Positions 27,207-38,195 are shown, counted from the first letter of the stretch. The stretch is DNA of 64,000 nucleotides from Caballeronia peredens (GCA_001544595.2 FCOH02000003.1:310001-374000); one strand, 5' to 3'. Numbers and translations are program-made. The notes: generated by a model from the letters alone, not told the origin.

Positions 27207-28598
27207 TCAGCCGAGCAAGCCGCGCAACGCGGCACGATAACGCGCGAGCGATTCCTCTTCCTGCGCGTGCCGGCGCGCGGCGATCACCTTGCGCCCGCCG
27301 ACGAAGACGTCGCGGATCGGCGTCTCTCCATGCTCGCAAAAAATCACGCTCGACAACCACGTTTCCGGCGCATGGCCGCCGATGCCGGGATGCGCGTCGT
27401 CGAGCACGAGCCAGTCCGCGCGCTTGCCGGGCGCGAGCATGCCGACGGCGCGGCCCGTCGCGTGCGCGCCGCCGTCGAGCGCGGCGTCGAAAAGACGATC
27501 AGCGGGACGGCTCTGCGTCGCCGACGCGAGCACGTTGCGCTGGCGGCGGCACAACCGCTGGCCGTATTCGAGCAGACGCAATTCCGAGCGCCAGTCGACG
27601 CCGATGTGACTGTCCGAGCCTACGCCGATTCGCCCTCCCGCATCGAGATAATCGCGCGACGGAAACACGCCGTCGCCGAGATTCGCCTCGGTCGTGAGAC
27701 ACAACCCCGCGACCGCGCCGCCGGCCGCGAGCCGCGCGCATTCGCCCGCGTCGATATGCGTCGCGTGCACGAGGCACCAGCGCGCGTCGACATCGAAGTG
27801 ATCCAGCAGCCATTCGACCGGACGCCTGCGCGTGCCCGCGAGACACGCCTCGACTTCGGCGACCTGCTCGGCGATATGGATATGCACCGGCGCGCGGCTG
27901 AAACGCGCGTCGAGTCCTTCGATCAGCGCCGCGAGCGATTCGCCGGACACCGCCCGCAGCGAATGGGGCGCCACGCCGTAGCGTCGTGCGCCGTTCTCCG
28001 GCCGCGCGCGGGCGAGCGTGTCGATGAGGTCGAGCAGCGAGTCGGGCGTGTTGAGGAAGCGCCGCTGATCGTCGCGCGGCGCGGCCTTGCTGAAGCCGCT
28101 GTATTCGTAGAGCACGGGCAGCATCGTGATGCCGATACCCGCGCTCGCAGCCGCATCGACGACGCGCTCGGCGAGTTCCGCGCGGTTCGCATACGGCGCG
28201 CCGTCGGGGGCGTGATGCACGTAATGAAACTCGCAGACCGACGTATAACCCGCCTTCAACATCTCGATGTAAAGCCACTGCGCGATGTCCCCGAGCGACT
28301 CCGGGCCGATCTTCGCGGCGAAGCGATACATGAGATCGCGCCAGCTCCAGAAAGTGTCGGTGGCGCTGGCGCGATATTCGGTGAGGCCCGCCATCGCGCG
28401 CTGGAACGCGTGCGAGTGCAGGTTCGGCATGCCGGGCACGACCGGGCCGCGCGCACGCTCGACGCCCGCCGGTGCGGCGCTGCCCGGCGTGACGCGCACG
28501 AGCGCGCCGTCGTCGTCCCATTCGAACAGCACGTCGCGCCGCCAGCCGTCGGCGAGGCGCGCGTGGTCTGCGAAAAACGCGCGGTGTGCTGCGTCCAT
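27207..28598 (-). CDS. hutF: Formimidoylglutamate deiminase
   Basis: This 463-residue amidohydrolase-superfamily enzyme converts N-formimino-glutamate to N-formylglutamate and ammonia. Metal and catalytic marks are MPNLHSHAFQRAM (HxH), VHIHIAEQ, LVHATHID and VGSDSHIGVDW. The start at 28598 follows AAGGAGA. The pair hutF and hutG defines the Pseudomonas-type route rather than the direct hydrolase (HutG of Bacillus). It follows hutD by 41 bases. Confidence 0.94.
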   Translation of the reverse strand: MDAAHRAFFADHARLADGWRRDVLFEWDDDGALVRVTPGSAAPAGVERARGPVVPGMPNLHSHAFQRAMAGLTEYRASATDTFWSWRDLMYRFAAKIGPESLGDIAQWLYIEMLKAGYTSVCEFHYVHHAPDGAPYANRAELAERVVDAAASAGIGITMLPVLYEYSGFSKAAPRDDQRRFLNTPDSLLDLIDTLARARPENGARRYGVAPHSLRAVSGESLAALIEGLDARFSRAPVHIHIAEQVAEVEACLAGTRRRPVEWLLDHFDVDARWCLVHATHIDAGECARLAAGGAVAGLCLTTEANLGDGVFPSRDYLDAGGRIGVGSDSHIGVDWRSELRLLEYGQRLCRRQRNVLASATQSRPADRLFDAALDGGAHATGRAVGMLAPGKRADWLVLDDAHPGIGGHAPETWLSSVIFCEHGETPIRDVFVGGRKVIAARRHAQEEESLARYRAALRGLLG

Positions 28599-28639
28599 GT
28601 CTGTCTCCTTTTTTATCGATGCGCGGCCGCGCGCCGTCT

Positions 28640-29209
28640 TTACAGCATGTCGATGCCGACGTGCAGCCACGCCGCGTCCGCCGGCGCCGCGCATTCCAGT
28701 GCGCTCGCGCGATCGAGCCGCAGCGTGTCGCCTGTTTCGAGCGTATGGCGCGTGTCGCCCGCGCCTTTGATCTCGATCCGGCCGCGCGCGCAAAAGATCA
28801 GCGTCACGTCGTGGGCGGGCGCGATCGCGGCCGACTCGCGGCACGCCCGCACCGTCGCGCGAGCGCGCGCCCGCTGCACCATCACGTTGAAATCGCGCGT
28901 CGGTCCGTCATTGAGCGTGGCGTGGATCGGCGTCTCGCCGGCGAAGCGCGCGATCGCGAGCGGCGCATCGAGCGCATGCACGCGGCCGTTCGCTTCCGTG
29001 AGGCGCATGCCCGCGCCGTCCAGCAGCGCAAGCACCCGGTCGACGCCCGCGAAGGTCGAGAATGCGCCGTCCGCGGCGACGTCGGCGAGCGACAGACGCC
29101 ACGCGAACGCATCCAGCGACGCGCCCGGCGGGCCCGCCGCGATCTCGCGCGTCACGCCGCCGCCGTTCTTCCACGGCCTGGGCGTGAGCGAGTCAGCGCG
29201 AATGATCAT
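28640..29209 (-). CDS. hutD: HutD family protein
   Basis: This 189-residue cupin-like protein has the HutD marks PRPWKNGGGVTREIA at residues 8-22, DAFAWRLSLADVAADGAFSTFAGVDR and a late LETGDTLRL. In Pseudomonas HutD is needed for fitness on histidine and is thought to bind formylglutamate and act as a governor of the pathway. The start MIIRADSL is at 29209. It begins five bases after the stop of hutC, so the two genes are tightly coupled. Confidence 0.9.
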   Translation of the reverse strand: MIIRADSLTPRPWKNGGGVTREIAAGPPGASLDAFAWRLSLADVAADGAFSTFAGVDRVLALLDGAGMRLTEANGRVHALDAPLAIARFAGETPIHATLNDGPTRDFNVMVQRARARATVRACRESAAIAPAHDVTLIFCARGRIEIKGAGDTRHTLETGDTLRLDRASALECAAPADAAWLHVGIDML

Positions 29210-29214
29210 GATGT

Positions 29215-29910
29215 TCAGAAGTGTCCGGTGAACTGATAGCGGTCGCCCGGATGCCAGAGATTCGCGACGGACGCGACGGCATCGCGCGACCACGTGCGCC
29301 GATGCAGCAGCAGACACGGCTCGTGCTCCTTCATCGCCAGCGCCTGGCGGATTTCCGCCGGCGGCACCGACGCCTCGATCCGGTACTCGACGCGCTGCAG
29401 AGGCGCCGCGGCCATCAGATACTGATTCGGCGTGATGGCCGTGAAATCCTGCCGCGCATATTCCGGCGCGAGCGCGGGATTCACGTAGCGCTCTTCCATC
29501 TGCACCGGCTCGTCGTTCTCGAAGTGCAGCACGCGCGAATGGAATACCGGACTGCCGAGCGTCAGATGCATTTCGGCGGCGAGCGCCTCATCGACGATCG
29601 ACGCGCCCAGAAGCAGCACCTGCGCGCCGTAGGCATGCCCGCGCGCGACGATTTCATCGGAAATGCTGCGGATCTCCACGAGCGTCGACGCATATTTCGG
29701 CTGCGCGACGAACGTGCCCGCGCCCTGCACGCGCGTCAGGATCTGCTCCGCGGTCAGTTCGCGCAGCGCGCGGTTCACGGTCATGCGCGCGACCTTGAAC
29801 TCGCGCGCAAGCTCGTTTTCGGAGGGCACCTGATCGCCCTCTTTCCACTCGCCGATATGAATGCGCTGGAGAATGTAGTCCTTGATCTCCTGATACGCGG
29901 GCGTGTTCAT
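29215..29910 (-). CDS. hutC: Histidine utilization repressor HutC
   Basis: This 231-residue GntR/HutC regulator has a winged HTH at residues 8-72 ([40 protein letters not shown], two halves seen in sequence). A UTRA effector domain (about 90-228) contains [21 protein letters not shown]. It represses hut genes until urocanate binds. Its ATG overlaps the hutH stop (ATGA). Likely operators lie before hutH (31446-31457, 31544-31555) and before hutU (51721-51732, 51786-51797). Confidence 0.94.
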   Translation of the reverse strand: MNTPAYQEIKDYILQRIHIGEWKEGDQVPSENELAREFKVARMTVNRALRELTAEQILTRVQGAGTFVAQPKYASTLVEIRSISDEIVARGHAYGAQVLLLGASIVDEALAAEMHLTLGSPVFHSRVLHFENDEPVQMEERYVNPALAPEYARQDFTAITPNQYLMAAAPLQRVEYRIEASVPPAEIRQALAMKEHEPCLLLHRRTWSRDAVASVANLWHPGDRYQFTGHF

Positions 29911-31436
29911 GCAGCCTGTTCCGATGCGAACGCGAACGGGCTGTGCCGCGCGATCGCGCCGTCCTGCACGAGCGTCGCGATTGCGGCGATGTCCGGCGCG
30001 AAATAGCGGTCGAGGTCGTAGTGCGGAACGTGCGCGCGCAGCGTTTTCATCACTTCGAGCAGCGGCGCGCTGGTCTGATGCGGCGCCCGCAGATCGACGC
30101 CCTGCGCGGCCGCGAGCAGTTCGATCGCGAGAATATTGGCCGTGTTGCTGGCGATGTCGCCGAGCTTGCGCGCGGCGAACGTCGCCATGGAAACGTGATC
30201 TTCCTGATTCGCGGAAGTGGGCAGCGAATCGACCGATGCCGGATGCGCGAGCGTCTTGTTCTCGGATGCGAGCGCGGCGGCCGTCACGTGCGCGATCATG
30301 AAGCCCGAGTTGACGCCGCCGTCGCGCACCAGGAACGGCGGCAGGCCGGACAGCGTCGCGTCGATCAGAAGCGCGATGCGGCGCTCCGCCAGCGCGCCGA
30401 TTTCGGCCGCGGCGAGCGCGAGATTGTCGGCGGCGAACGCGACCGGCTCCGCGTGGAAGTTGCCGCCCGAGAGCACTTCGCCCGTGTCCGGGAAGATCAG
30501 CGGATTGTCGGAGACGGCGTTCGATTCGATCAGCAGCACCTCGGCCGCGTGGCGCATCTGGTCGAGACATGCGCCCATCACCTGCGGCTGGCAGCGCAGG
30601 CTGTACGGGTCCTGAACCTTGTCGCAGTCGGCGTGCGACAAATTGATGCCCGAGCCCTTCAGCAACGAGCGATACGCTCCGGCCGCCTCGATCTGGCCGC
30701 GATGGCCGCGCAGTTCGTGGATGCGCGCGTCGAACGGCACGACGGAGCCCGCCGCCGCATCCACCGACAGCGCGCCCGCGACGAGCCCGGTGCGGAACAG
30801 ATCTTCGATCGCGAAGAGGTTATACAGCGCGAGCGCCGCCGACGCCTGCGTGCCGTTCAGCAGCGCGAGCCCTTCCTTCGCCTGGAGCGTGAGCGGCTTG
30901 AGACCGGCGACCGCGAGACCGTCGACGGCGCTCGCGCGCTCGCCGCGAATCGTGACGTCGCCCAGACCGAGCAGCACCGTGGACATGTGCGCGAGCGGCG
31001 CGAGATCGCCCGATGCGCCGACCGAGCCCTTCACCGGGATGATCGGCAGGACGTCCGCGTTGAACAGCGTGATGAGCGCGTCGATGACTTCGCGGCGGAT
31101 GCCCGAATGACCGCGGCCGAGACTCGACAGCTTGAGCGCCATGAGCAGCCGAACGACCGGACGCGACATCGGCTCGCCGACGCCCACCGCGTGGGACAGC
31201 ACCAGATTCTTCTGCAGCAGTTCGAGCTGATCGGCGGGGATGTGCGTGTTGGCGAGCCGCCCGAAGCCCGTGTTGATGCCGTACGCAGGCTCGCCCTTCG
31301 CGGCGATCGCGGCGACGGCGCGCGCGCTTGCATCGATGGCGTCGAAGCTGGCCGGATCCAGCGTGAGCGGATCCGAGCCTCGCGCGATGCGACGCAGTTG
31401 CGGCAGAGTGAGCTTTCCGGGCGTGAGCGTGATCAT
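29907..31436 (-). CDS. hutH: Histidine ammonia-lyase
   Basis: This 509-residue enzyme turns histidine into trans-urocanate and ammonia. The self-made MIO cofactor arises from Ala-Ser-Gly at about residues 141-143 in [15 protein letters not shown]. Other marks are [15 protein letters not shown] and [15 protein letters not shown]. Length is normal. It is the first gene of the operon hutH-hutC-hutD-hutF-hutG, which lacks hutU and hutI. A HutC-type box lies nine bases before the start codon. Confidence 0.96.
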   Translation of the reverse strand: MITLTPGKLTLPQLRRIARGSDPLTLDPASFDAIDASARAVAAIAAKGEPAYGINTGFGRLANTHIPADQLELLQKNLVLSHAVGVGEPMSRPVVRLLMALKLSSLGRGHSGIRREVIDALITLFNADVLPIIPVKGSVGASGDLAPLAHMSTVLLGLGDVTIRGERASAVDGLAVAGLKPLTLQAKEGLALLNGTQASAALALYNLFAIEDLFRTGLVAGALSVDAAAGSVVPFDARIHELRGHRGQIEAAGAYRSLLKGSGINLSHADCDKVQDPYSLRCQPQVMGACLDQMRHAAEVLLIESNAVSDNPLIFPDTGEVLSGGNFHAEPVAFAADNLALAAAEIGALAERRIALLIDATLSGLPPFLVRDGGVNSGFMIAHVTAAALASENKTLAHPASVDSLPTSANQEDHVSMATFAARKLGDIASNTANILAIELLAAAQGVDLRAPHQTSAPLLEVMKTLRAHVPHYDLDRYFAPDIAAIATLVQDGAIARHSPFAFASEQAA

Positions 31437-31445
31437 GATTCGTCC

Positions 31446-31473
31446 TGTCTATACAAGTTAGACTCAAGTCTAA
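31446..31473 (-). promoter_or_regulatory. HutC-type operator and adjoining palindrome before hutH
   Basis: TGTCTATACAAG (31446-31457) reads CTTGTATAGACA on the transcribed strand and matches the boxes before hutU. It is followed at once by a perfect palindrome, TTAGACT-CA-AGTCTAA (31458-31473). The repeated GTCTA/TAGAC half-sites suggest tandem binding by HutC, or a second regulator next to it. Confidence 0.65.
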
Positions 31474-31543
31474 ACGTGCAAACAGGACGAAACAAGAGGG
31501 ACTACGGGATTCTCCTAGGTCACCCGGTCATTCGAAGCGAATG

Positions 31544-31555
31544 TTGTCTATACAG
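31544..31555 (-). promoter_or_regulatory. Upstream HutC-type box
   Basis: TTGTCTATACAG, a near-perfect copy of the hut box, lies 98 bases upstream of the proximal one and 11 bases from the stop of the GNAT gene. The pair resembles the paired boxes before hutU, so DNA looping or a distal promoter is possible. Confidence 0.55.
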
Positions 31556-31565
31556 ATTTTCGACG

Positions 31566-32039
31566 CTACAGCACTTTTTCCATCACGAACTGGACGAACC
31601 GCTGTTCCCGCACGACGACCGCGCGCGCGAGCAGCATCGTGAAACCGCAATATTCGAAGAACGGCCGCCCGGTGACGCTCGCATAGGTGTGCAGGCAACC
31701 GATGCCGGCTTCGTCCGCTTCGGCTTCCACGCGCGCGAGCAGCGCCGTCGCCACGCCCGCGCGCTGATGCTTCGGATGCACGAACATCATGTCGACGAGA
31801 CCGTTTTTCTCGAGATCCGCGAATCCGGCCAGTTCACCGTCGACGAACGCCACCCACGTCGGGCGGCTCAGGCGAGCCAGTTCCCACTCGTCGCGGTCCG
31901 CGAACGCCCATACGTCGATCTGCGCCTGGCTGTAATCGGCCGATGCCGTCTCGCGGACGGAGCGTTGAAACAGATCAATCACGCTGTCGAGATCGCTCGC
32001 ACGATACGGTCTGATTTCGATGAGCGGAAGCCCTGGCAT
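31566..32039 (-). CDS. GNAT family N-acetyltransferase
   Basis: This 157-residue acetyltransferase has the acetyl-CoA loop HPKHQRAGVATALLARVEAEA and flanking strands (DLVDMMFV-type and YASVTGRPFFEYCGF). The resemblance is to the PhnO/YafP-type group. The start MPGLPLIEIRPY at 32039 follows AAGGTGA; the longer frame to 32180 is not supported. The substrate is unknown. It is monocistronic, upstream of the hut operon and in the same direction; readthrough into hut is possible. Confidence 0.85.
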   Translation of the reverse strand: MPGLPLIEIRPYRASDLDSVIDLFQRSVRETASADYSQAQIDVWAFADRDEWELARLSRPTWVAFVDGELAGFADLEKNGLVDMMFVHPKHQRAGVATALLARVEAEADEAGIGCLHTYASVTGRPFFEYCGFTMLLARAVVVREQRFVQFVMEKVL

Positions 32040-32207
32040 ATCGTCACCTTCATTACTGTCAATATAAAAAACCGCTGCCTGAGCAGCGAGGGTCGTGCGT
32101 TGAAACGCCTGAAAAAATTGAGAGACACGCAAACGTTTGATGAAGCCGAGATTAGGCCGCGATATAGCCGAATACGCCAATGCGGCACGGGCGCGCGATG
32201 CGCCGTC

Positions 32208-32585
32208 TCAGGACGCCACGACCACCGTCGCGATGCCGAGCGCGGTCATCAGAAGCGACGCGCAGACGTGAATCGCGATCTCGGCGAGCGCCCAGCCGAG
32301 CCGCCCCTGCTGGAGATGCGCGACCACTTCGGCCGAGAACGTGGAAAACGTGGAGAGTCCGCCCATCAGTCCGGTGATGATGAAAAGCCGCCATTCCACC
32401 GAGACGTCCGGGAAGCGCGCGAAGAAGGCGACCGCCACGCCGATGATGTAGCCCGCGATGACGTTCGATGCAAACGTGCCGAGCGGCAGATTAGGAAAAA
32501 TCGCATTAAGGCGCAGGCCCAGGACCCATCTGAGGAGCGAGCCCAGTCCGCCCCCGAGTCCCACGGCGATGATCGACAGATACAT
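32208..32585 (-). CDS. crcB: Fluoride channel CrcB/FluC
   Basis: This 125-residue four-helix protein carries the Fluc marks [10 protein letters not shown] near the N-terminus, [15 protein letters not shown], and [16 protein letters not shown] with the Phe box lining the pore. It forms a dual-topology dimer that exports fluoride. No fluoride riboswitch was found in front of it. It follows the small gene at 32620-32838 by 34 bases and is probably cotranscribed. Confidence 0.93.
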   Translation of the reverse strand: MYLSIIAVGLGGGLGSLLRWVLGLRLNAIFPNLPLGTFASNVIAGYIIGVAVAFFARFPDVSVEWRLFIITGLMGGLSTFSTFSAEVVAHLQQGRLGWALAEIAIHVCASLLMTALGIATVVVAS

Positions 32586-32619
32586 GTCAGTGTTGAACCG
32601 GTTTCGAAGTTATTCGGAG

Positions 32620-32838
32620 TCATGCTTCGCCGGCGAGCCGCTCGGTCAGTTCCCCACGGCTCGATGCGACGATCCAGCCGTCGCGATGCCGCACGTGCGC
32701 CGCCCATGTGCCGTCGCGGCGCGATTCCCAGCAACCGGCCTCGTGGCCGTCGATGAAAAGCGAGCCGCGCATGACAACCTGCGGTTCGGCGGGGTCGAGC
32801 GCCCCGTCGTCGTTGTGTTCGAGCTTCACGTCGTGCAT
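32620..32838 (-). CDS. Hypothetical protein, 72 aa
   Basis: This small soluble protein starts at ATG 32838 (MHDVKLEHNDDGALD). It is rich in Asp, Glu, Trp and His, with alternating beta-type segments (VVMRGSLFIDGHEAGCWESR, TWAAHVRH). A TTG at 32871 would add 11 residues. No known domain is recognised. It sits just before crcB in the same direction. Confidence 0.6.
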   Translation of the reverse strand: MHDVKLEHNDDGALDPAEPQVVMRGSLFIDGHEAGCWESRRDGTWAAHVRHRDGWIVASSRGELTERLAGEA

Positions 32839-32927
32839 GAGCGTCGCCTGGAAAAACCCGTCAGCACGCAAGCCAGTCTTGCGAAAGGCTCCATTCTAAC
32901 GACAGACCACGCGTTCGGTTAAGGCGC

Positions 32928-33752
32928 TCACCGTATCATGAAGGACATTGCCGAAAGGCAATTGAGCGTTCGCACGACATGTTCGGCCGAGGGCGCATCG
33001 AAGGCGAGCGTCACGGCGTCGATGCGCTCGAGCGCCGGCCACTGGCAAAAGAGATCGGCGAAAGCGGTGCTTTGCGCGCGCAGTTCGCAGCGATGCACGC
33101 GCGGCGCGGCGCGCGGCGCGCGCTGCATCGACGACGACGCTTCGAGCGTTTCACGCGCGGCCAGCCGGATCGCGTCGCATGCGGCGGCGGGCGTTTCGGT
33201 CACGCCGCTCGAATAGCCGTGCGCGGTCTTCACGCATAGAAAGCGCGCGCCGGGAAACGCGGGCAGTGTCTCGGCGCCGAACACGTCGTCGCCGGTCAGG
33301 AGCACGACGCGCGCGCCGCGCTCTTCGGCGAGCCTGCCGTACAACGCGGCCTCGCCGACTTCCTCCGCATCCAGCGTGACGCGCGCGAACGCGGCGCTGT
33401 TGATCGTGTGCGCCAAAATACCGCGGCTTTGCGCACGCGCGTGATAGCCGATCATGAACACCAGTTCGGGCGACGATTCGAGCCCCGCCATCATGCCGAG
33501 CGTACGCGGCTTGCCGAGCACGATCCGCGCGCGCGGATCGAGCAGGTCCGGCACGAGGTTGCGAAAGCCGCCGTGCGAATCGTTGATCCATACCTGCGAC
33601 GCGCCGCCGTCGAATGCGCCCTGCGCCGCAGCATTGGCCTCGCGCGTCATCCAGCGGCGCGCCTGTTCGTATTCGCCGTTGCCCGCGCGCGTCTGCTCCG
33701 GATGGAACACGCCCGCGACGCCCTCGATATCCACCGAAATCAGCACTTTCAT
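32928..33752 (-). CDS. M55 family D-aminopeptidase (DppA-like)
   Basis: This 274-residue M55 metallopeptidase has zinc ligands in VLISVDIEGVAGV (Asp and Glu), in the DSHG of INDSHGGFRNL, and in FMIGYHARAQ. Bacillus DppA forms a decameric D-aminopeptidase acting on D-Ala-D-Ala and D-Ala-Gly-Gly. The start at 33752 overlaps the stop of the P1 peptidase gene (ATGA). As last gene of the peptide operon it probably processes D-amino acid peptides, perhaps from cell wall, imported by the ABC system. Confidence 0.92.
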   Translation of the reverse strand: MKVLISVDIEGVAGVFHPEQTRAGNGEYEQARRWMTREANAAAQGAFDGGASQVWINDSHGGFRNLVPDLLDPRARIVLGKPRTLGMMAGLESSPELVFMIGYHARAQSRGILAHTINSAAFARVTLDAEEVGEAALYGRLAEERGARVVLLTGDDVFGAETLPAFPGARFLCVKTAHGYSSGVTETPAAACDAIRLAARETLEASSSMQRAPRAAPRVHRCELRAQSTAFADLFCQWPALERIDAVTLAFDAPSAEHVVRTLNCLSAMSFMIR

Positions 33753-34768
33753 GATCGCGTTCTCAAGGCTTCATTGAGCGAGATGCGCCGATGACCGTCG
33801 CGCCCGGCGACCGTCTCCGCGCTGAAGAGCGCATCGAGGATCGCTTGCTCGACGCTGTCCGCGGCGGCCTGAAACAGCGGATCGAGCCGCGTGTCGGCGA
33901 TGAGCGGCGGAATCGTGATCATGTCGGCATCGTGCGGCACGCGGTACGCCGTCGTGAAGGCGAGCGCGATGTCGCCGCTGCCGTGACCGTAGACCGAGCC
34001 CGTGCGCGCCAGGCCCGCGGCGGCGCGCATCGCGACGCGGCGCAGTTGCCGCGCATCGAGCGGCGCGTCGGTTGCGATCAGCATGATGATCGAGCCGTGC
34101 TCGGGCTGGATCGCCGATTCCGCGTGCAGCGTCCGGCCGACCGCGTCGCCGGCGATCGTGAGTTGCGGCAGGCGGCCGAAGTTCGCGAGCACGAGCGCGC
34201 CGATCGTATATTTTTGTTCGCCGACATGCACGATCCGCGACGCCGACCCGATGCCGCCCTTCAGCTCGAAACACGACATGCCGCGGCCCGCCCCCACCGC
34301 GCCGCGCTCGAACGCTTCGCTGCAGGCATCGAGCGCGCTCAGGTAATGCGCTTCATCGATGGCGAGCGCCTGCATGTCGTTGAGATAGCCGTCGTTGCAT
34401 TCGAACACGAGCGGATTCACGCTCGGGTCGTCGCGGCCGATTTGCGGATTCGCCTTGATCGCCGCGCGAATCTGCGCGTTCGCCACGGTGCCGACGCCGA
34501 ACGTGTTAGTCAGCGCGAGCGGCGTTTCGAGCACGCCGAGTTCTTCCACCTGCACGAGCCCGATGCTCTTGCCGAAACCGTTGATCACGCACGCGCCCGC
34601 GGGCATTTTCTCGCGATACGCGTCGCCCGGATGCGGACGAATCACGGTGACGCCGGTCTGGATCGCGCCCTGGTTGAGCGTGCAATGGCCGACCGTCACG
34701 CCCGCGACATCGGCGATCGTGCCGCGCGCGCCCGGGGTCATCATGCCGATGTGCGGCGCCTGCATCAT
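33749..34768 (-). CDS. P1 family peptidase (DmpA/BapA-type aminopeptidase)
   Basis: This 339-residue N-terminal nucleophile hydrolase precursor belongs to the DmpA family, self-cleaving before a Ser. Marks are [30 protein letters not shown], the nucleophile region [19 protein letters not shown], and [19 protein letters not shown] near the end. Members release N-terminal residues, including D-Ala or beta-amino acids, from small peptides. The start at 34768 overlaps the stop of the permease gene. The longer upstream frame is the permease in another frame. Confidence 0.92.
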   Translation of the reverse strand: MMQAPHIGMMTPGARGTIADVAGVTVGHCTLNQGAIQTGVTVIRPHPGDAYREKMPAGACVINGFGKSIGLVQVEELGVLETPLALTNTFGVGTVANAQIRAAIKANPQIGRDDPSVNPLVFECNDGYLNDMQALAIDEAHYLSALDACSEAFERGAVGAGRGMSCFELKGGIGSASRIVHVGEQKYTIGALVLANFGRLPQLTIAGDAVGRTLHAESAIQPEHGSIIMLIATDAPLDARQLRRVAMRAAAGLARTGSVYGHGSGDIALAFTTAYRVPHDADMITIPPLIADTRLDPLFQAAADSVEQAILDALFSAETVAGRDGHRRISLNEALRTRS

Positions 34769-35664
34769 GGCCGGTCGAGCTTCGGATCGAGCGCGTCGCG
34801 CAGGCCGTCGCCGAGCAGGTTGAACGCGAGCACCGTAAAGAAGATCGCGAGGCTTGGGAAGATCGCGACGTGCGGCGCCATGGCCATGTCGGCGCGCGCT
34901 TCGTTGAGCATCGCGCCCCACTCGGGCGTCGGCGGCTGTGCGCCGAGTCCGAGAAACGACAAGCTCGCGGCCGTGATGATCGACGTGCCGATGCGCATCG
35001 TGAAGTACACGACCACCGACGAAATCGTGCCCGGCAGGATGTGCCGCGCGAGGATGGTCCAGTCCGATGCGCCGATGCTGCGCGCCGCTTCGATATAAGT
35101 GAGATGTTTCAGCGCGAGCGTGTTGCCGCGCACGAGCCGCGCGAACGCGGGAATGCTGAAAATGGCGACCGCGCACACGACGTTCACCATGCCGTTGCCG
35201 AGAATCGCGACGACGCCGATCGCGAGCAGAATGCCGGGAAACGCGAACAGCACGTCCGCGATGCGCATGACGATGCGATCCCACCAGCCTTCGTAGTAGC
35301 CCGCCAGAAGCCCGAAGAACGTGCCGATCACCGCGCCGATCACGACCGACAGCAGACCCGCCGTGAGCGAGATACGGCTGCCGACGAGAATGCGGCTGAG
35401 AATATCGCGGCCCAGCGAATCCACGCCGAACCAGTGCGCCGCCGACGGACCGGCGTTGAGCGCGTCGTAATCGAAATAGTTCTCCGGATCGTAGGGCGCG
35501 ATATACGGCGCGATGATCGCGATAACTATCAGCAGAATCACGAACACCGCCGCGGCCAGCGCGACGGGCTGCTGCTTGAACTTGCGCCAGAACTCCGACC
35601 ACGGCGTGCGGACTTCGCGCCCCGTGGCGACGGCGACCTTGGCATTGTCGGCGGTCACGCTCAT
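34765..35664 (-). CDS. gsiD: Dipeptide/glutathione ABC permease GsiD
   Basis: This 299-residue inner membrane permease has a cytosolic N-terminus ([18 protein letters not shown]), about six helices and the OppC-type EAA loop [23 protein letters not shown]. It forms the translocation pore with GsiC and is powered by GsiA. It starts seven bases after gsiC, and its stop overlaps the next gene. Peptide specificity is inferred from the neighbouring peptidases. Confidence 0.93.
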   Translation of the reverse strand: MSVTADNAKVAVATGREVRTPWSEFWRKFKQQPVALAAAVFVILLIVIAIIAPYIAPYDPENYFDYDALNAGPSAAHWFGVDSLGRDILSRILVGSRISLTAGLLSVVIGAVIGTFFGLLAGYYEGWWDRIVMRIADVLFAFPGILLAIGVVAILGNGMVNVVCAVAIFSIPAFARLVRGNTLALKHLTYIEAARSIGASDWTILARHILPGTISSVVVYFTMRIGTSIITAASLSFLGLGAQPPTPEWGAMLNEARADMAMAPHVAIFPSLAIFFTVLAFNLLGDGLRDALDPKLDRP

Positions 35665-35671
35665 GCGGTCC

Positions 35672-36592
35672 TCACTTGAAGCGGATGGTCGGATTGATGA
35701 CCGCGTACAGCACGTCCACGATCAGATTGATCACGATGAACTCCAGCGAAAACAGCAGCACTTCCGCCTGAATCACCGGATAGTCGCGCATCTCGACGGC
35801 ATCGACGAGCAGGCGCCCGAGGCCCGGCCAGTTGAACACCTTCTCGACGACGATCGAGCCGCCGAGCAGGAAACCGAACTGCAGACCCATCATCGTGACG
35901 ACGGGAATCATCGCGTTGCGCAGACAGTGCTTCACGATGACCATCGGCTCGTGCACGCCTTTCGCGCGCGCGGTGCGCACGAAGTCCTCGCCGAGCACTT
36001 CGACGAACGACGCACGCGTGAAGCGCGCCATCACCGCGGCCACGGCCGCGCCGAGCGTGATGGACGGCAGCACGTAACCCTTCCACGTGCCGTCGCCGAC
36101 GATCGGCAGCCAGCCGAGTTTCACCGAGAAAATTTCCATCAGCAGCATGCCGAGCGCGAAAGCGGGAAACGATATGCCCGACACCGCGATCGTCATGCCC
36201 AGCCGGTCGGGCCAGCGATTGCGCCATACCGCCGACGCGATGCCGATCGCCATGCCGAAGATCACGGCCCAGACCATGCTCGCGAGCGTGAGCCACAGCG
36301 TCGGCATGAAGCGCTCGCCGATTTCCACCGACACCGGCCGCTTGCTGCGCGTGGACATGCCGAAGTCGAAATGCACGATCTTGCCGAAGAAGCTGACCAG
36401 TTGCTGCGGCAGCGGTTTGTCGAGCCCGAGATCGGCACGCACCAGCGCGACGGTCGCCTCGTCGGCTTCGGCGCCGGCGGCGAGACGCGCGGGATCGCCC
36501 GGCAGCATGTGCACGAAGAAGAACACGAGCACCGCCACGATGAAAAGCGTCGGCAGCAGGCCCAGCAGGCGTTTGGCGAGGAAGTTGAGCAT
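35672..36592 (-). CDS. gsiC: Dipeptide/glutathione ABC permease GsiC
   Basis: This 306-residue OppB-type permease has an N-terminal helix [28 protein letters not shown], and the EAA loop [21 protein letters not shown]. It pairs with GsiD. It follows gsiB by 46 bases in the operon. Confidence 0.93.
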   Translation of the reverse strand: MLNFLAKRLLGLLPTLFIVAVLVFFFVHMLPGDPARLAAGAEADEATVALVRADLGLDKPLPQQLVSFFGKIVHFDFGMSTRSKRPVSVEIGERFMPTLWLTLASMVWAVIFGMAIGIASAVWRNRWPDRLGMTIAVSGISFPAFALGMLLMEIFSVKLGWLPIVGDGTWKGYVLPSITLGAAVAAVMARFTRASFVEVLGEDFVRTARAKGVHEPMVIVKHCLRNAMIPVVTMMGLQFGFLLGGSIVVEKVFNWPGLGRLLVDAVEMRDYPVIQAEVLLFSLEFIVINLIVDVLYAVINPTIRFK

Positions 36593-36638
36593 CGTTTTCA
36601 GGCAGTGCGGCCGGGCGGACGAAGCCCGGCCGAAGCGA

Positions 36639-38195
36639 TTACTTGATCGCGATCTCGTCGAAGCTGAACGAGCCGTCGGGCATCACGTACGCGCCGGACA
36701 AGCGCTTGCTGCGCGCGTAGACCACTTTTTCCGTGACGAGGAAGATCCACGGCGCATCGGCCCAGATGCGCTTTTGCGCATCCGCATAGAGCTTGGCCTT
36801 CTCGCTGCGATCGGTGGTGGCGAGCGCCTTTTGCAGATCGTCGTCGACCTGATCGTTCTTGAAGTACGCGGTGTTGAAGAGCTTCGGCGGGAACGACGAC
36901 CCGCCGAGCAGCGGCGAGATCGCCCAGTCCGCTTCGCCCGTCGACGACGACCAACCGATGTAGAGCATGCGCACGGGCGCCGTCTTCGGATCGGGCGCGC
37001 TCTCGATGCGCTGCACGCGCTGGCCCGCTTCGAGCGCCTCGACCGATGCCTTCACGCCCACTTGCGCCAGTTGCTGCTGCACGAACTGGATGATCTTCTG
37101 CGCGGTCGTGTGGTTATAGCCGGACCACAGCACGGTCTCGAAGCCGTTCGGATAGCCCGCTTCCTTCAACAGTTCGCGCGCCTTCGCGGGATCGTATTTC
37201 CACGGGCCGAGCTTGGTCGCGTATTCGACGCCAGGCGGCACCACGCCTTCGGCCGGCACGGCATAACCCGCGAATGCCACCTTCACGAGCGCTTCCTTGT
37301 TGATCGCGTAGTTCATCGCCTCGCGCACCTTCGGATTGTCGAAGGGCTTTTGCAGCACGTTCATGCTGACGTAGCGCTGGATGATCGACGGCGCCGCGAT
37401 CAGATCGACCTTCGGATTCGCCTTGAGCGTCGCGGCCTGCTCGAACGGAATCGAGAACGCGAAGTCCGCCTCGCCCGTCTGCATGAGCGCGGAACGCGTG
37501 TTGTTATCGACCACCGGCTTCCAGTCGATCATGTCGATCTTCGGCAAACCCTTTTTCCAGTAGCCGGCGAACTTCTTCACCTTCAGGTCGTCCGTCTGTT
37601 TCCACTCGACGAACTCGAACGGCCCCGTGCCGACCGGATGAAACGCGATCTCCTTGCCGTACTTCTTGAGCGCGGTGGGCGAGATCATCACCGCCGACGG
37701 ATGCGCGAGCACGTTGATGAACGCCGAGAACGGAATCTTCAACGTGATCTTCACCGTGTACGGGTCGATCACTTCAGTCGTCTCGATCTTGTTGAAGAGG
37801 TTGTAACGCTTCAGCTTGTTGTTCGGATCGGTCACGCGGTCGAACACGGCCTTCACGGCGTCCGCGTTGAAGTCGGTGCCGTCGTGGAATTTCACATCCT
37901 TGCGTAGATGGATCGTGTAGACCTTCGCGTCGGGGCTCGCCTCGTAGCTCGTCGCGAGCACGTTCTGAATCTTCATGTCCTTGTCGAAGCCGAACAGGCC
38001 CTGATAGAACGACTTCGCCACCGCTTGCGAGAGCGTGTCGTTGGCATCGTACGGATCCATTGTCGTGAAGGTCGAGGCGACGGCCATCACGGCGGTGCTT
38101 TGCGCGTGCGCGGCGACGGGACCGAGGGCGCTCAGCGTGACGAACACGCCTGCTGCAAGCAGCTTGCGCAACGGATAAGGACGAGAAGACGGCAT
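36639..38195 (-). CDS. gsiB: Glutathione/peptide ABC substrate-binding protein GsiB
   Basis: This 518-residue periplasmic binding protein of cluster C (SBP_bac_5) has a signal peptide cut near AAHAQS. Marks are [37 protein letters not shown] and [13 protein letters not shown]. It delivers glutathione or short peptides to GsiCD. The gene lies between gsiA and gsiC, and a gap of 42 bases follows gsiA. Confidence 0.93.
   Translation of the reverse strand: MPSSRPYPLRKLLAAGVFVTLSALGPVAAHAQSTAVMAVASTFTTMDPYDANDTLSQAVAKSFYQGLFGFDKDMKIQNVLATSYEASPDAKVYTIHLRKDVKFHDGTDFNADAVKAVFDRVTDPNNKLKRYNLFNKIETTEVIDPYTVKITLKIPFSAFINVLAHPSAVMISPTALKKYGKEIAFHPVGTGPFEFVEWKQTDDLKVKKFAGYWKKGLPKIDMIDWKPVVDNNTRSALMQTGEADFAFSIPFEQAATLKANPKVDLIAAPSIIQRYVSMNVLQKPFDNPKVREAMNYAINKEALVKVAFAGYAVPAEGVVPPGVEYATKLGPWKYDPAKARELLKEAGYPNGFETVLWSGYNHTTAQKIIQFVQQQLAQVGVKASVEALEAGQRVQRIESAPDPKTAPVRMLYIGWSSSTGEADWAISPLLGGSSFPPKLFNTAYFKNDQVDDDLQKALATTDRSEKAKLYADAQKRIWADAPWIFLVTEKVVYARSKRLSGAYVMPDGSFSFDEIAIK

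Noticed and set aside
32586..32700. Fluoride riboswitch before crcB
   Set aside because: No match to the conserved fluoride aptamer core was found, and an upstream gene lies too close.
29943..32756. 937-codon open frame on the + strand over hutH and the GNAT/CrcB genes
   Set aside because: It is antisense to clear genes, Arg/His/Glu-rich, and has no motif; it is the usual GC-rich mirror frame.
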